Notes: a model not told the origin generated them from the letters alone. 64,000 nt of DNA from Actinomycetota bacterium (GCA_020161015.1 JAIUOT010000017.1:248001-312000), one strand, 5' to 3'. Positions 1 through 9,473 are shown, numbered from the stretch's first letter. Translations and numbers: made by a program.

Positions 1-104
1 GCGGCCGGCCGTTCCGGGTGATCTCGCCCCGCTCGGCGGCGGCCCACATGGAGTGGCACGCCACCGAGGGCGGGCTGTGGACACCGACGAAGGTCGTCGC
101 CTGA
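1..104 (+). CDS. 3' end of an unidentified CDS (5' end outside window)
   Basis: An open frame enters at the left edge and stops at a TGA at 102-104, twelve bases before the next start. The roughly 33 visible residues include HMEWHATEGGLWTPTKVVA. They do not let me name a family. The tight spacing to the next gene suggests the two are co-transcribed. Too little is present to assign a function. Confidence 0.35.
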   Translation, partial: GRPFRVISPRSAAAHMEWHATEGGLWTPTKVVA

Positions 105-116
105 GAGGAGGAACCC

Positions 117-1277
117 GTGCGCAGGTCGATCGCAGCCCTGGGCGGCGGCATGGTGCTGAGCTGCCTGCTCACCGCGTGTGCTGACCCGGTCTCGGCGCCG
201 TTCACCCCGGACTCCGCGACCCAACAGCTGGTCACCCAGACCCAGACGGCGCTGGAGTCGTACTGGTCCGGGCAGCTGGCGACGTTCAGCGGTGCGCCGT
301 TCGAGGCGCCCACGCGGATCGTGTTCTACGACGACGAGCACGAGCCGGTGGTCGAGGGCTGCGCCCTGGCGCCGGGCGACTGGAAGGGGAACTCGTTCTA
401 CTGCCCCGGTGACGGGGTGCTCTACCTCAACCCCGACCTGTTCGCGGCGCTGGCGGACCAGCTGAAGACCCCGGCGCTGGGCGGGGTGGTCGTCCACGCC
501 CACGAGTTCGGCCACCACCTCGCGGAGGTGGACGGGGCGAGCTTCGTCACCCCGACGATCGGCGGTGAGCTGCAGTCGGACTGCTACGCGGGGGTGTTCC
601 TCTCCGCGGTCCAGGACGGCGACGTGGCGTTGCCTGCGCTGGGCGACTTCGACCTGTACGACGCCATGCAGACGATCCGCCGTCTCGGGACGGAGGGCGT
701 CGACTGGGACGACCACCTGACCTGGTTCGCCGAGGGTGCGCACGGAGGGCCGGCCGAACGGGCGTACGCGATGGCGCTCGGCGTGATCAGCAAGGATCCC
801 CGCCTGTGCCAGGCCTACGAACTGACCGCGCCGATCGACACGATCAGTGTCGGTGCCTTCCGGTTCACCCCTCCCCCGGCCACGACCGACACGGTCTTCG
901 GCCAGGTGCACCTGATGCGGTCGCAGGCCTTCCCCGACCTGATGCTGACGGTGTCGCCCCGGCAGGTGCGACCCGGACCCGCCGGCCCGGCGCTGGACGG
1001 GCTGGTGCCGGCCTACTTCGGCGGGGTTCCCGCGGAGCGCATCGGAGCTGTCGAGGACTTCGTCACCATGGACGGGCTCACCTCGGCGAGCCAGCGGTAC
1101 CAGCAGGACACGGCGGCCGGCCCGAGGCACGGCGTGCTGGTGCTGGCCACGCGCGGGACGGGGACGTCCATCCTGCTGGACTTCAGCGCCGTCGGGCCCA
1201 GCCCCGCCGACGACGGGTGGGAGCAGCTGGGCGACGCGGCGTTCGCGTCGCTGTGGGGCGTCTACTTCGACGGCTGA
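117..1277 (+). CDS. Lipoprotein putative zinc metallopeptidase (YpfJ-like)
   Basis: A 386-residue exported lipoprotein with a zinc-peptidase signature. Residues 1-21 form a lipoprotein signal peptide ending in the lipobox LTAC, with lipidated Cys21. The HEFGHH motif at 128-133 supplies two metal-binding histidines and the catalytic Glu. GELQSDCYAG, with Glu151, resembles the third-ligand segment ELQxDCxAG of the neutral zinc metallopeptidase family related to E. coli YpfJ. The start is GTG at 117, six bases after GAGAGGAGGAA. The protein should be anchored outside the membrane. Its substrate is unknown, and the C-terminal third has no motif I recognise. Confidence 0.75.
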   Translation: MRRSIAALGGGMVLSCLLTACADPVSAPFTPDSATQQLVTQTQTALESYWSGQLATFSGAPFEAPTRIVFYDDEHEPVVEGCALAPGDWKGNSFYCPGDGVLYLNPDLFAALADQLKTPALGGVVVHAHEFGHHLAEVDGASFVTPTIGGELQSDCYAGVFLSAVQDGDVALPALGDFDLYDAMQTIRRLGTEGVDWDDHLTWFAEGAHGGPAERAYAMALGVISKDPRLCQAYELTAPIDTISVGAFRFTPPPATTDTVFGQVHLMRSQAFPDLMLTVSPRQVRPGPAGPALDGLVPAYFGGVPAERIGAVEDFVTMDGLTSASQRYQQDTAAGPRHGVLVLATRGTGTSILLDFSAVGPSPADDGWEQLGDAAFASLWGVYFDG

Positions 1278-1364
1278 TCCGTACCGGTGCGGGTGCCCGC
1301 GTGTATCGGGCCACGAAACCGCAAAGAGGCCCGAACCTGCCAAACGCGGGTCCAGACGTCCTCG

Positions 1365-1378
1365 ATGTCCTGAGACAT
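1365..1378. repeat. Small palindrome beside tRNA-Pro, possible mobile-element remnant
   Basis: ATGTC-CTGA-GACAT is a 5-bp perfect inverted repeat with a 4-nt loop, 7 bases beyond the 3' end of the tRNA gene. The segment 1278-1385 between the lipoprotein gene and the tRNA has no convincing gene. The palindrome could be a weak hairpin end for the tRNA transcript or the remains of an insertion-sequence end. I cannot separate these by eye. Confidence 0.3.
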
Positions 1379-1385
1379 TACACAG

Positions 1386-1459
<74 letters not shown>

Positions 1460-1495
1460 TTCTTCAGTTGTCGGCCCTGTGAGGCCCGGCTGGAC

Positions 1496-1501
1496 ACTGT
1501 A
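1496..1501 (-). promoter_or_regulatory. Putative -10 box of tRNA-Pro
   Basis: TACAGT on the minus strand matches the actinobacterial TANNNT -10 pattern and lies 36 nt upstream of the mature tRNA 5' end. No good -35 is visible. Confidence 0.3.
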
Positions 1502-1648
1502 CTACGAATCGCGGGCGGCTCGCGCCACCGCGTCCCGAGGGGCAGTTCCCCGGTCTTCCGGCGCGCTCGACCGGCGCGTCCTACCCTGAGTGGTGACCCG
1601 AACGGACGCCGCAGGCGGCGTGCCCTGGGTGGAGAAGAGGAGAGGGCA

Positions 1649-2122
1649 GTGAAGCTCGCGGAGGCAGCCCAGTCGTTCCTTGCCGGCAAGCGGATCGCGG
1701 TCACGGGCGTGTCCCGCAACCCGCAGGGCCACGGCAGCAACACCGTCTACGACCGGCTCGTGGACCGTGGCTACGAGGTGTTCGCCATCAACCCCCACGC
1801 AGAGACCATCGGCGGACGGCCCGCCTACCCGGACCTCGCGTCGGTCCCCGGCGGCGTGGACGCGGTCGTCATCGGCACCCGTCCCGAGCACGCCATGAAC
1901 ACGGTCAAGCAGGCCGTCGACCTCGGCGTCACGAAGGTCTGGATGCACCGCTCGGTGGACGCCGGCAGCGTCTCCCCCGAGGCGGTCGCCTACGGGCGCG
2001 AGCACGGCCTGCTCGTGATCGACGGCGGCTGCCCGCTGATGTTCGATCCGACGGCCGACGGCGCGCACAAGGTGATGTGCGCGATCCTGAAGCTCACCGG
2101 AAAGGTGCCGCGCACCGTCTGA
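1649..2122 (+). CDS. CoA-binding domain protein (YccU-like)
   Basis: A 157-residue cytosolic protein made of a single Rossmann-type CoA-binding domain, as in the N-terminal part of succinyl-CoA synthetase alpha and the stand-alone YccU family. Seen: a nucleotide loop TGVSRNPQGHGSNTV near residue 20, GYEVFAINPHAETIGG near residue 45, and a C-terminal GGCPLMFDPT. The start is GTG at 1649 after a purine-rich GAGAAGAGGAGAGGG. A TACCCT box at 1582-1587 may be its -10. It lacks a ligase domain, so an enzymatic reaction cannot be assigned. A role in binding CoA or acyl-CoA is inferred from the fold. Confidence 0.82.
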   Translation: MKLAEAAQSFLAGKRIAVTGVSRNPQGHGSNTVYDRLVDRGYEVFAINPHAETIGGRPAYPDLASVPGGVDAVVIGTRPEHAMNTVKQAVDLGVTKVWMHRSVDAGSVSPEAVAYGREHGLLVIDGGCPLMFDPTADGAHKVMCAILKLTGKVPRTV

Positions 2123-2180
2123 CCGCCACGCAGGGGACGGACACCCGCGCGCTGTCGGCCCGCGACAGTACGCTCATCCT

Positions 2181-3269
2181 GTGCTCGCACCCACACCCCT
2201 GTTGCGGCCCAGTCCGCTCGACATCGGCGACCTGTTCGCCGGAAGCTTCGCCGCGCTCAAGCGCCGCTTCGGCCTGTTCGTCCTGATCGCCCTGTTCCCG
2301 TCCCTCGTGGGCCTCGTCGTGATCGGCGGCGGCGTCGTCATCGCCCTCTCGGCGACGGTGGCCGCAGGATCCCGCGGCATGACCGCCGGGATCCTGGTGG
2401 GCATCGCCGTCGCGATCGTCGGTGCCCTCGCGACCGTCCTGGCCCAGGTGAAGGCCCAGGGCATGATGTCCCTCGGCGCCTACGAGATCGCCCAGGGCCA
2501 GCACCCCGACCTGCGGGGTCTGCTGACGCGGACGCGGGGCTTCCTTCCCCGCATGGCGCCGGTGATCGCGATCTTCCTCGGCGCCGTCCTCCTCGCCTAC
2601 GGCCTCGTCCTGGGGATCGTCTTCGCCATGGTCGGTGCCCTGGACGGCAGCTCCGGCGGACGCGCGGCCGGCGCCGCCGCACTGATGGTGCTGCTGGTGC
2701 TCGCCATGATCCCGGTGACGATCTTCCTCCAGATCAAGCTGCTCTACACGGTGCCGGCCATCGCCCTGGAGCAGGTCGGCGGCATCGAAGGGATGAAGCG
2801 TTCCTGGCGCCTCACCCGCGGCGCGTTCTGGCGCACGTTCGGCTACTCCATCGTCGCGTCGCTCGCCGTCGCCGCCGTCGGCATGGTCGTGAGCGGGGCG
2901 TCCCAGATCGTGATGATGCCGGCCGCCATGAGCATGGAGGGCAACACCAACGATCCCGGCCGCGTGGCCGCAGCCATGATGGTGCTGCTGCCGCTCTACC
3001 TCGTGGTGATCCTCCTGCAGGTGGCCGTCCAGCTGGTCACCCAGCCGTTCCTGCACGCCTACACCACCTACATGTTCATCGACCAGGTGCGTCGCTCCGA
3101 GCTGCCGCCCGCCCCGGCGTACGGCCACCAGGCCCCCCAGCCCGGCTACTACGCGCCCCCGGGCCAGTACTACGGGCAGCAGCAGCCCGGCCAGGGGTAC
3201 CCGCCGCAGGCACCGCCCGCACCGGGCCAGCCGGGTGGCTGGCAGCCGCCCGCACCGCCCCAGGGCTGA
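2181..3269 (+). CDS. Polytopic membrane protein with Pro/Gln/Tyr-rich tail
   Basis: A 362-residue integral membrane protein with about six hydrophobic segments, near residues 31-60, 70-95, 128-160, 163-195, 210-235 and 255-290. A short cytosolic N-terminus contains LDIGDLFAGSFAALKRRFG. The last 60 residues are a disordered repeat-like tail rich in Pro, Gln, Gly and Tyr (PGYYAPPGQYYGQQQPGQGY). The layout resembles actinobacterial proteins related to the membrane domain of glycerophosphoryl diester phosphodiesterases, but no catalytic domain is present. Function unknown. The GTG start has no obvious ribosome binding site, so the N-terminus is less certain. Confidence 0.7.
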   Translation: MLAPTPLLRPSPLDIGDLFAGSFAALKRRFGLFVLIALFPSLVGLVVIGGGVVIALSATVAAGSRGMTAGILVGIAVAIVGALATVLAQVKAQGMMSLGAYEIAQGQHPDLRGLLTRTRGFLPRMAPVIAIFLGAVLLAYGLVLGIVFAMVGALDGSSGGRAAGAAALMVLLVLAMIPVTIFLQIKLLYTVPAIALEQVGGIEGMKRSWRLTRGAFWRTFGYSIVASLAVAAVGMVVSGASQIVMMPAAMSMEGNTNDPGRVAAAMMVLLPLYLVVILLQVAVQLVTQPFLHAYTTYMFIDQVRRSELPPAPAYGHQAPQPGYYAPPGQYYGQQQPGQGYPPQAPPAPGQPGGWQPPAPPQG

Positions 3270-3271
3270 GC

Positions 3272-3313
3272 GGGGTTACCCTCGCTCCGCCCCGGTCGGC
3301 CGGGCGGAACCCC
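3272..3313. terminator. Bidirectional terminator between convergent genes
   Basis: GGGGTT at 3272-3277 pairs with AACCCC at 3308-3313. A second stem CCGCCCCGG/CCGGGCGG, with one bulge, lies inside. It sits between the stops of two convergent genes. There is no long T-run, as is usual in such GC-rich genomes. Confidence 0.55.
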
Positions 3314-3346
3314 GTCCGGGACCGGTGAGGTCCGGGATCGGAGCGG

Positions 3347-4690
3347 TCAGCGATCCTTGCGCTTCTCGCGCGCCCGGACCTCGACGTGGACGGGCGACCC
3401 GCGGAAGCCGAAGTCCTCGCGCAGGCGGCGCTCGACGAAGCGGACGTACTGCGGGTCGAACTGGCCGGACGTGAACAGGGCGAACGTCGGCGGGCAGTTG
3501 TGGGCCTGCGTACCGAACAGGATGCGCGGCTGCTTGCCGCCCCGCACCGGGTGCGGGTGCGCGGCCGTGAGACGTCCGAGGAACGCGTTGAGCTTGCCCG
3601 TTGAGACCCGGGTCTCCCAGCCCTCCAGGGCCTCCTCGATCGCCTTCGACAGCCTGTCGACGTTGCGGCCGGTGAGCGCGGAGATGTTCACCCCGGGCGC
3701 CCAGGCGAAGGCACGGATGTCCTGCTCCACCTCGCGCGCGAGGTAGTGGCGCCGCTCGTCGTCGGTGAGGTCCCACTTGTTGTAGGCGATCACGAGGGCC
3801 TTGCCGGCCTCCTCGACCATGGTCAGGATGCGCAGGTCCTGGTCGCTGATGGTCTCCGACGCGTCCAGCACCACCACGCACACCTCGGCGCGCTCGATCG
3901 CGCTCTGGGTGCGCAGCGCGGCGTAGTACTCGTGCCCGGACGCCTCCTTCACCCGGCGGCGCAGGCCGGCGGTGTCGATGAAGCGGTACAGGATCCCGCC
4001 CACCTCGACGAGCTCGTCGACCGGGTCGACCGTGGTCCCGGCGACGTTGTCGACCACCACGCGCCGGGCGTTCGCCAGCTGGTTCAGCAGGGACGACTTC
4101 CCCACGTTCGGACGCCCGACGATGGCGACCCGGCGCGGGCCGCCGATCTCGGCCTCACCGGCGCGCGGCGCCTCGGGCATCACCTCGAGCATCGCGTCCA
4201 GCAGGTCGCCGGTCCCCCGCCCGTGCATGGCGGACACCGGGTGCGGCTCGCCGAGCCCGAGGTTCCACATCGAGGCGGCGTCCGCCTCCTGCCGGAGGTC
4301 GTCCACCTTGTTCGCGGCCAGCACGACCGGCTTGCGGCTGCGGCGCAGCACGTCGACGACGGCCTCGTCCACGTCCTGCGTGCCGACGGTGGCGTCCACG
4401 ACGAACAGCACGACGTCCGCGGCCGCGATGGCCAGCTCGGCCTGCTCGGCGATCTGGGCGGCCATGCCCTTGGCGTCCGGGGCCCAGCCGCCGGTGTCGA
4501 CGATCACGAACTCGCGCCCGTTCCACTCCGCGTCGTAGCTCACGCGGTCGCGGGTGACACCGGGCAGGTCCTGGACGACGGCCTCGCGGCGGCCGATGAT
4601 CCGGTTCACCAGCATCGACTTGCCCACGTTGGGACGTCCGACGACGGCCACGACGGGCTTCACCTGCTCGGTCCCGGTGGTCTCGGTCAT
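3347..4690 (-). CDS. der: Ribosome biogenesis GTPase Der (EngA)
   Basis: 447 residues with the tandem GTPase layout unique to Der. The first G domain has P-loop [14 protein letters not shown] (about residues 18-31) and DTGG. The second has [14 protein letters not shown] near residue 192, DTAG, and NKWD as the G4 motif near residue 305. A C-terminal KH-like domain follows, and the length is close to E. coli Der. It acts in late maturation of the 50S subunit. The start ATG follows GAGGGGA. It is transcribed on its own after a 32-nt leader. The plus-strand GT87 gene lies upstream, divergently. Confidence 0.95.
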   Translation of the reverse strand: MTETTGTEQVKPVVAVVGRPNVGKSMLVNRIIGRREAVVQDLPGVTRDRVSYDAEWNGREFVIVDTGGWAPDAKGMAAQIAEQAELAIAAADVVLFVVDATVGTQDVDEAVVDVLRRSRKPVVLAANKVDDLRQEADAASMWNLGLGEPHPVSAMHGRGTGDLLDAMLEVMPEAPRAGEAEIGGPRRVAIVGRPNVGKSSLLNQLANARRVVVDNVAGTTVDPVDELVEVGGILYRFIDTAGLRRRVKEASGHEYYAALRTQSAIERAEVCVVVLDASETISDQDLRILTMVEEAGKALVIAYNKWDLTDDERRHYLAREVEQDIRAFAWAPGVNISALTGRNVDRLSKAIEEALEGWETRVSTGKLNAFLGRLTAAHPHPVRGGKQPRILFGTQAHNCPPTFALFTSGQFDPQYVRFVERRLREDFGFRGSPVHVEVRAREKRKDR

Positions 4691-4722
4691 GGGGGTCCCC
4701 TCTGCTGTACGTGCGACTGATC

Positions 4723-4728
4723 AGGCTA
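4723..4728 (-). promoter_or_regulatory. Putative -10 box of der
   Basis: TAGCCT on the minus strand fits TANNNT, 32 nt before the ATG, leaving room for a short leader with a Shine-Dalgarno sequence (GAGGGGA). Confidence 0.4.
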
Positions 4729-4796
4729 CCGCACGCCCGGCTCCCGGCCGGAGCCGGGGTCTGGTGACAGACTGGCCACCGGCGAAGGGAGGACGC

Positions 4797-6047
4797 GTGG
4801 AGGCTGGCCGCCACTGGCTGGACGCCGAACGCCTGCGCGTCTACCCCCGGATCTTCGTCGGCGTCTACGCGGTGGCCGTCCTCGCCTACGCGCTGTCCGT
4901 GCACGACGGCCTCGACTTCCGCGGACAGGTGCTCGGCTCCGACTTCGTGACCTTCTACGCCGCGGCCCGCCTCGCCCTCTCCGGCCACGGGGTCGACGCC
5001 TGGAACCTGGACGCCCTGCTGGCGATGCAGCACCAGGTCTTCCCCGCCTACGCCGGCAAGGGCTTCGCCTGGTTCTACCCGCCGACGTTCCTTCTCGTGG
5101 TCACGCCGCTGGCCCTCCTCCCCCATCTGGCCGCGCTCGCCGTGTTCGTCGGGACCACCGCGACCGGCTGGGCGCTGGCGCTGCGCCGGGCGATCGGGCG
5201 CCCGGGCGCCGGCTGGCTGGTCGCCGCGTTCCCCGGCCTGTGGGTCTGCGCGGCGCAGGGCCAGAACGGCCTGCTCACCGCCGCCCTCGCCGGCGGCTCA
5301 CTGCTCACGCTGCGACGGCGGCCCGTGCTCTCCGGTGTGCTGCTCGGGCTGCTGGTCGTGAAGCCGCACCTGGCCGCGTTGTTCGCCGTCGCGCTCCTCG
5401 CCGTCCGCGCGTGGCGGACGATGCTCGTGGCCGCCGGCACCGCGCTGGCGTTCCTCGGCGCCAGCCTGCTGGCGTTCGGCTGGGCCGCGCTGCCGGCCTG
5501 GCTGGACAGCCTCCAGGTGGCCCGGGTCGCCACCGAGACCGGGGCGCTGCCGTGGGCGAAGATGCCGTCCACCTTCGCCCTGCTGCGCCTCCTCGGCACC
5601 GCGGTGCCGTGGGCGTACGCCGTCCACGCCGTCGTCGCGATCGCAGCGGCGGTGGCCGTGTGGGTGGTCTGGCGACGCACGGACGCGCTCCCACTGCGCG
5701 GGGCCGTCCTGATGGCCGCGACGTTCCTGGCGAACCCGTACGCCTTCGACTACGACCTGGTCTGGCTCGCGTTCCCGATCGCCTGGCTGGCGGCGTACGG
5801 CCTCGAGAACGGGTGGCGTCGCGGCGACCGGGAGGTCCTCGTGGCCGCCTGGCTGCTGCCCGCGCTGGCCACGGCCCTCGCGTCGCTCACGCGTGTGCAG
5901 GTGGCACCGCTGGTGCTCGCCGCGCTGGTGTGGGTCGCGGTACGCCGCGTCGTCGCCGGCCGCGGACTCCCCGGCTGGCTGGCCGGCGTCAGCGCGCCGT
6001 CCGGGCCACCAGCCCGAGCACGGCGTCGATCGTCTCCTCCAGCGTGA
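4797..6047 (+). CDS. GT87/DUF2029-family membrane glycosyltransferase-like protein
   Basis: A 416-residue polytopic membrane protein with roughly ten hydrophobic spans. Features of the GT87 (DUF2029) family are visible: an acidic first loop GSDFVTFYAAARLALSG near residue 45, AWFYPPTFLLVVTPLALLP near residue 87, GQNGLLTAAL near residue 155 and VKPHLA near residue 188. Known members are polyprenyl-phosphate-mannose dependent mannosyltransferases in actinobacterial cell-envelope glycan synthesis. That role here is inferred. The GTG at 4797 has a good AGGGAGGA upstream. The 3' end overlaps the end of cmk on the other strand by 59 bp. Confidence 0.75.
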   Translation: MEAGRHWLDAERLRVYPRIFVGVYAVAVLAYALSVHDGLDFRGQVLGSDFVTFYAAARLALSGHGVDAWNLDALLAMQHQVFPAYAGKGFAWFYPPTFLLVVTPLALLPHLAALAVFVGTTATGWALALRRAIGRPGAGWLVAAFPGLWVCAAQGQNGLLTAALAGGSLLTLRRRPVLSGVLLGLLVVKPHLAALFAVALLAVRAWRTMLVAAGTALAFLGASLLAFGWAALPAWLDSLQVARVATETGALPWAKMPSTFALLRLLGTAVPWAYAVHAVVAIAAAVAVWVVWRRTDALPLRGAVLMAATFLANPYAFDYDLVWLAFPIAWLAAYGLENGWRRGDREVLVAAWLLPALATALASLTRVQVAPLVLAALVWVAVRRVVAGRGLPGWLAGVSAPSGPPARARRRSSPPA

Positions 6048-6660
6048 GGTAGGTGCAGTCGAGGTGCGTCACGCCGTCGGCGGCCGTGGTGAAGTTCACC
6101 AGCCGGGAGTCGTCGGCGTCGCGGCGCAGGATCTGGTCGGCCAGCTGCGCGTCGTCCACCTTGTCGCCGAGTTCGGCCTTGCGGCGCGCCATCCGGATCT
6201 CCGGGTCGGCGGTGAGCAACAGCCGGACGGGCGCGTCCGGGGCCACCACGGTGGTGATGTCGCGGCCCTCGGCGACGATGCCGTTCGGGGCCGCGTCGAT
6301 GATCGCCCGCTGGCGGGCGACGAGGTTGGCGCGGCACTCCGGGACGGTCGAGACGGCGCTGGCGTTCGCAGACACCTCCGGCTCGCGGATCGCCGTCGTC
6401 ACGTCTCGGCCGTTCACCCGCACCCACTGGTCGTCGGGGTCCGTGCTGATCTCGAGGTCGGCCCCGACCGTCACCGCGATCACGGCGGGCGCGTCGGCGG
6501 GGTCCACGCCGGCGTCCAGGAACGCGCGGGTCACCGCCCGGTACATCGCGCCGGTGTCGAGGTAGGCCAGCCCGAGGGCCTTCGCCACCCCGCGCGAGGT
6601 GGACGACTTCCCGGAGCCGCTGGGCCCGTCGACGGCGATCACGAGACGTTCTGTGGTCAT
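5989..6660 (-). CDS. cmk: Cytidylate kinase
   Basis: 223 residues. Phosphorylates CMP and dCMP with ATP in pyrimidine nucleotide salvage and synthesis. The P-loop GPSGSGKSSTSRGVA is at residues 11-25, followed by YLDTGAMYRAVT (substrate site) and EGRDITTVV near residue 135, all typical of bacterial Cmk. The LID segment RRKAE follows. ATG at 6660 is preceded by GGAGGAA. It lies 14 bp after tyrA and is probably the last gene of the long minus-strand run. In many actinobacteria cmk is immediately followed by der. Here the opposite-strand GT87 gene separates them. Confidence 0.94.
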   Translation of the reverse strand: MTTERLVIAVDGPSGSGKSSTSRGVAKALGLAYLDTGAMYRAVTRAFLDAGVDPADAPAVIAVTVGADLEISTDPDDQWVRVNGRDVTTAIREPEVSANASAVSTVPECRANLVARQRAIIDAAPNGIVAEGRDITTVVAPDAPVRLLLTADPEIRMARRKAELGDKVDDAQLADQILRRDADDSRLVNFTTAADGVTHLDCTYLTLEETIDAVLGLVARTAR

Positions 6661-6674
6661 TGCTTCCTCCGGGT

Positions 6675-7754
6675 CTACAACTGGGGTTCGCGGTCGCGGA
6701 CGGTCCAGCCCGCGTCGGTCATGGCGGCCGTGAGCTCGTCGGCCCGCTCGGGGGCGACCTGCACCGACAGCCAGCCCACCTCGCGCTCGAGGTCGTGGTC
6801 GATCGACAGGTCCTCGATGTTGACCCCCGCGGTCTCGATGTCGCGGAAGAGCCGGGCCAGGGCGCCGGGGGCGTCGGGGATCTCGACGACCACGTGGGCG
6901 TAGCTGGTGGAGCTCAGGCCGTGCTTGCCGGGGAGCGCGCGCGTGCCGTCCAGCCCGCGTACGAGCGCCGGGCCCACGTCGCCGGCCTCGAGCCCGGCGA
7001 TCAGGTCGGCCAGGTCGGCCTGGAGGGCCACGAGCTCGGAACGGACGGCGACAGCGTTGGCGCCGATGATCTGCTGCCACAGCCCCGGGTCCGATCCGGC
7101 GATGCGGGTGACGTCGCGCAGCCCCTGGCCGGCCAGCCGGAGGTGTTCGGCCGGCAGCTCGGTGAGGCGCCCGGCGACGAGGACGGACACCAGGTGCGGC
7201 AGGTGCGAGACCTGGGCGACGGCCTCGTCGTGGTGGGCCGCGCCCATCGTGACCCGTCGTGCACCGCAGAGCGACGCCAGCTCCTGCACGTCCAGCACCG
7301 CGTGGGCGGCGGAGGTGTCGTGCGGGGTGATCACCCAGGTGCGGTCCACGAACAGGTCCGCCCGAGCGGTCAGCGGGCCGACGTGCTGCGAGCCGGCCAT
7401 CGGGTGCGAGCCGACGTAGCGGGACAGGTCGGCATCGGTCCGCCGCAGCGCGGAGAGGACCGTCCCCTTCACCGAGCCGACGTCGGTCACCGTCGCGTGC
7501 GGGTAGGTGGCCAGCGACCGCGCGATCACCTTCGGCAGCGCCTCCGGCGGCACGGCGACGACCACCAGGCGGACCGCCCCCGGATCGGGCGCTGCGGTCG
7601 TCCCGGCACCCCGGGACGCGGCCACGCGGGCGTGGCTCGACACCTTGTCCTGGAGGTGGACGGTCAGGCCCGCCCGGGTCAGCGCGTGGGCCACGGACGC
7701 CCCGACCAGGCCCGTGCCGATCACCAGCGCCGGGGACAGCTCAGGTCTGGTCAC
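6675..7754 (-). CDS. tyrA: Prephenate dehydrogenase with ACT domain
   Basis: 359 residues. Converts prephenate to 4-hydroxyphenylpyruvate with NAD+ in tyrosine synthesis. The N-terminal dinucleotide motif VIGTGLVGASVAHAL lies at about residues 11-25. SHPMAGSQ is the conserved prephenate-site segment near residue 115. The central helical dehydrogenase domain is intact. The C-terminus (about 285-350) is an ACT domain, HVVVEIPDAPGALARLFRDI, which usually senses amino acids and suggests feedback by tyrosine. The GTG start overlaps the pup stop as GTGA, so it is probably translationally coupled to pup. Confidence 0.92.
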   Translation of the reverse strand: MTRPELSPALVIGTGLVGASVAHALTRAGLTVHLQDKVSSHARVAASRGAGTTAAPDPGAVRLVVVAVPPEALPKVIARSLATYPHATVTDVGSVKGTVLSALRRTDADLSRYVGSHPMAGSQHVGPLTARADLFVDRTWVITPHDTSAAHAVLDVQELASLCGARRVTMGAAHHDEAVAQVSHLPHLVSVLVAGRLTELPAEHLRLAGQGLRDVTRIAGSDPGLWQQIIGANAVAVRSELVALQADLADLIAGLEAGDVGPALVRGLDGTRALPGKHGLSSTSYAHVVVEIPDAPGALARLFRDIETAGVNIEDLSIDHDLEREVGWLSVQVAPERADELTAAMTDAGWTVRDREPQL

Positions 7755-7927
7755 TGGCCGCCCTTCTGCACGAACGAGCGGACGTACTCCTCGGCGTCCG
7801 CCTCGAGCACCGCGTCGATCTGGTCGAGGATCGCGTCGTAGTCCACCGACCGTGCCGGAAGCGGGGCGGCCTCGGCCACCTCGTCCTCGCGCTGGGGCGT
7901 CCGTTCCCGCTGCACGCGTTCGGCCAC
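7751..7927 (-). CDS. pup: Prokaryotic ubiquitin-like protein Pup
   Basis: A 58-residue protein beginning MAERVQRERTPQ and ending in FVQKGGQ. The family shows a disordered charged N-terminus, a weak helix (here SVDYDAILDQIDAVLEADAE) used for ARC binding, and a C-terminal Gly-Gly-Gln or Gly-Gly-Glu. A Gln end must be deamidated by Dop before the ligase PafA can attach Pup to lysines. The GTG at 7927 follows AGGAGGA with a short spacer. It lies 37 bp after dop, and its TGA overlaps the tyrA start (GTGA). The position next to dop and arc, the length and the tail make the identification secure despite the small size. Confidence 0.95.
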   Translation of the reverse strand: MAERVQRERTPQREDEVAEAAPLPARSVDYDAILDQIDAVLEADAEEYVRSFVQKGGQ

Positions 7928-7964
7928 CGGTCCTCCTGATCTGTTCGGGCGCCGGACAGCCTAC

Positions 7965-9473
7965 TCACCCACGACGGCGCAGCAGCGCATCGACCGCGGC
8001 AGGACCCTCCAGCACGCCGACGTCCGCCCGCGTGCCGCGGGCCGGCTCGGACAGGTCCAGCTGGTGCTCCCGCCCGGCGTCGTCGCGAACCCGCAGCCAG
8101 TCCCAGGAACCGCCGGTGACACGCTCCGGTGCCACGCCGACGATGCTCCCCCGCAGCCAGGCCCGCGTGTCGGCCGGGGGTTCGTCGCCCGCGCGGTCCA
8201 CCTCCTGGGCGGTGACGACCGGACGGAACCGCCCGGCGCGCTCCAGCGCGTCCCAGGGACCGGGGACGTCGAGCCGGGCCCAGGCGAGGTCGAGCTGGGC
8301 GAGGCGGGCGCTCGTCCAGTCCAGGCCGTGCCGCGCGGCGAAGGCGTCCAGCAGGGCCAGCTTGGCCACCCAGTCGAGGCGGTCCGCGCAGCGCGCCGGG
8401 TCCGTCCGCAGGTCGGCCACGGCCTCGCCCCACGCGGCGACCACGTCGGTCTCGTAGTCGTCCGGACGCCGGGCCGCATCGGCGCTGACCGCGGCGTGGA
8501 ACAGCTCCTGGAGCTCCAGTGCGGTCAGCCGGCGGCCGTCCTCCAGCCTGAGCGTCACGCGCAGCCCCGGATCGTGGCTGGTGTCGTGGAACGCGCCGAC
8601 CGGATCGGCCAGGCGCACCTCGGGCAGGACGCCGGCCCGCAGTGCCGTCAGGAACGCCGACAGCATCCCTGCCTTCAGCCAGGTGGCGTACGGGGTGCGG
8701 TTCGCGTCGCCGGTGATCACGTGGAGGCGCCGGTAGGCCGCGGGCGGGGCGTGGGGCTCGTCGCGGGTGTTCACGATCGGCCGGCGGCGGGTGGTCTGGG
8801 TGCCCTCGAGCGTCTCGAAGAAGTCCGCGCGCTGGCTGAGCTGGAAGCCCGGGACCCGCCCGTCCTGCCCGATGCCCACGCGTCCGGCACCGGTGAGCAC
8901 GGTCCGCGAGACCAGGAACGCCGGCAGCAGCGCGACGACCTGCGCCCACGGCAGCGAGCGCGGCAGCAGGTGGTTCTCGTGGCAGCCGTAGGACGCGCCG
9001 TGGGAGTCGGTGTTGTTCTTGAAGATGCCGATCTCGACGCCCACCTGCCGGGACGCGGCACCCGCGGCGGCGACCACGGCGGCATCCCCGGCCAGGTCGT
9101 AGGCCACCGCCGCGCGCGCGGTCGTCACCTCCGGACCCGAGTACTCGGGGTGGGCGTGGTCGACGTAGAGGCGGGCACCGTTGGCGAGGATCCGGTTGTG
9201 GGCGTCCTCGATCGGGATGGGGTCGACCCAGTCCAGCGTGGTGCCGGTGGCCGTCCCGGGGTAGGCGGCGACCACGGCTGCGCTCAGCGCGGACGGGTGC
9301 ACGTGCGGTACGGACGGGGCGAGGATCCCGTACTCGGTCTCGATCCCCATGACCCGCGGCACGGCTGCGGACGGCCCCGGCGGGGCCCAGGCGGCAACGC
9401 CGCCGGCGGCGCGACGAGGACGGTCGGGTGACGGGACGCCGGCCGGACCGGGGTCGGGGATCGGCGGGGTCAC
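7965..9473 (-). CDS. dop: Pup deamidase/depupylase Dop
   Basis: A carboxylate-amine-ligase-fold enzyme that deamidates Pup's C-terminal Gln and removes Pup from substrates. Seen: the signature MGIETEYG, the catalytic-Asp segment [10 protein letters not shown] about 55 residues later, [10 protein letters not shown], and a long segment before the Asp consistent with the Dop-loop that separates Dop from the ligase PafA. The open frame begins with GTG at 9473, overlapping the arc stop as GTGA. The family usually starts at MGIETEYG, here ATG 9350, so the first 41 residues (Pro/Ala-rich) may not be translated. Neither start has a clear ribosome binding site. The long form is 502 residues and the short form 461. 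Confidence 0.93.
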   Translation of the reverse strand: MTPPIPDPGPAGVPSPDRPRRAAGGVAAWAPPGPSAAVPRVMGIETEYGILAPSVPHVHPSALSAAVVAAYPGTATGTTLDWVDPIPIEDAHNRILANGARLYVDHAHPEYSGPEVTTARAAVAYDLAGDAAVVAAAGAASRQVGVEIGIFKNNTDSHGASYGCHENHLLPRSLPWAQVVALLPAFLVSRTVLTGAGRVGIGQDGRVPGFQLSQRADFFETLEGTQTTRRRPIVNTRDEPHAPPAAYRRLHVITGDANRTPYATWLKAGMLSAFLTALRAGVLPEVRLADPVGAFHDTSHDPGLRVTLRLEDGRRLTALELQELFHAAVSADAARRPDDYETDVVAAWGEAVADLRTDPARCADRLDWVAKLALLDAFAARHGLDWTSARLAQLDLAWARLDVPGPWDALERAGRFRPVVTAQEVDRAGDEPPADTRAWLRGSIVGVAPERVTGGSWDWLRVRDDAGREHQLDLSEPARGTRADVGVLEGPAAVDALLRRRG

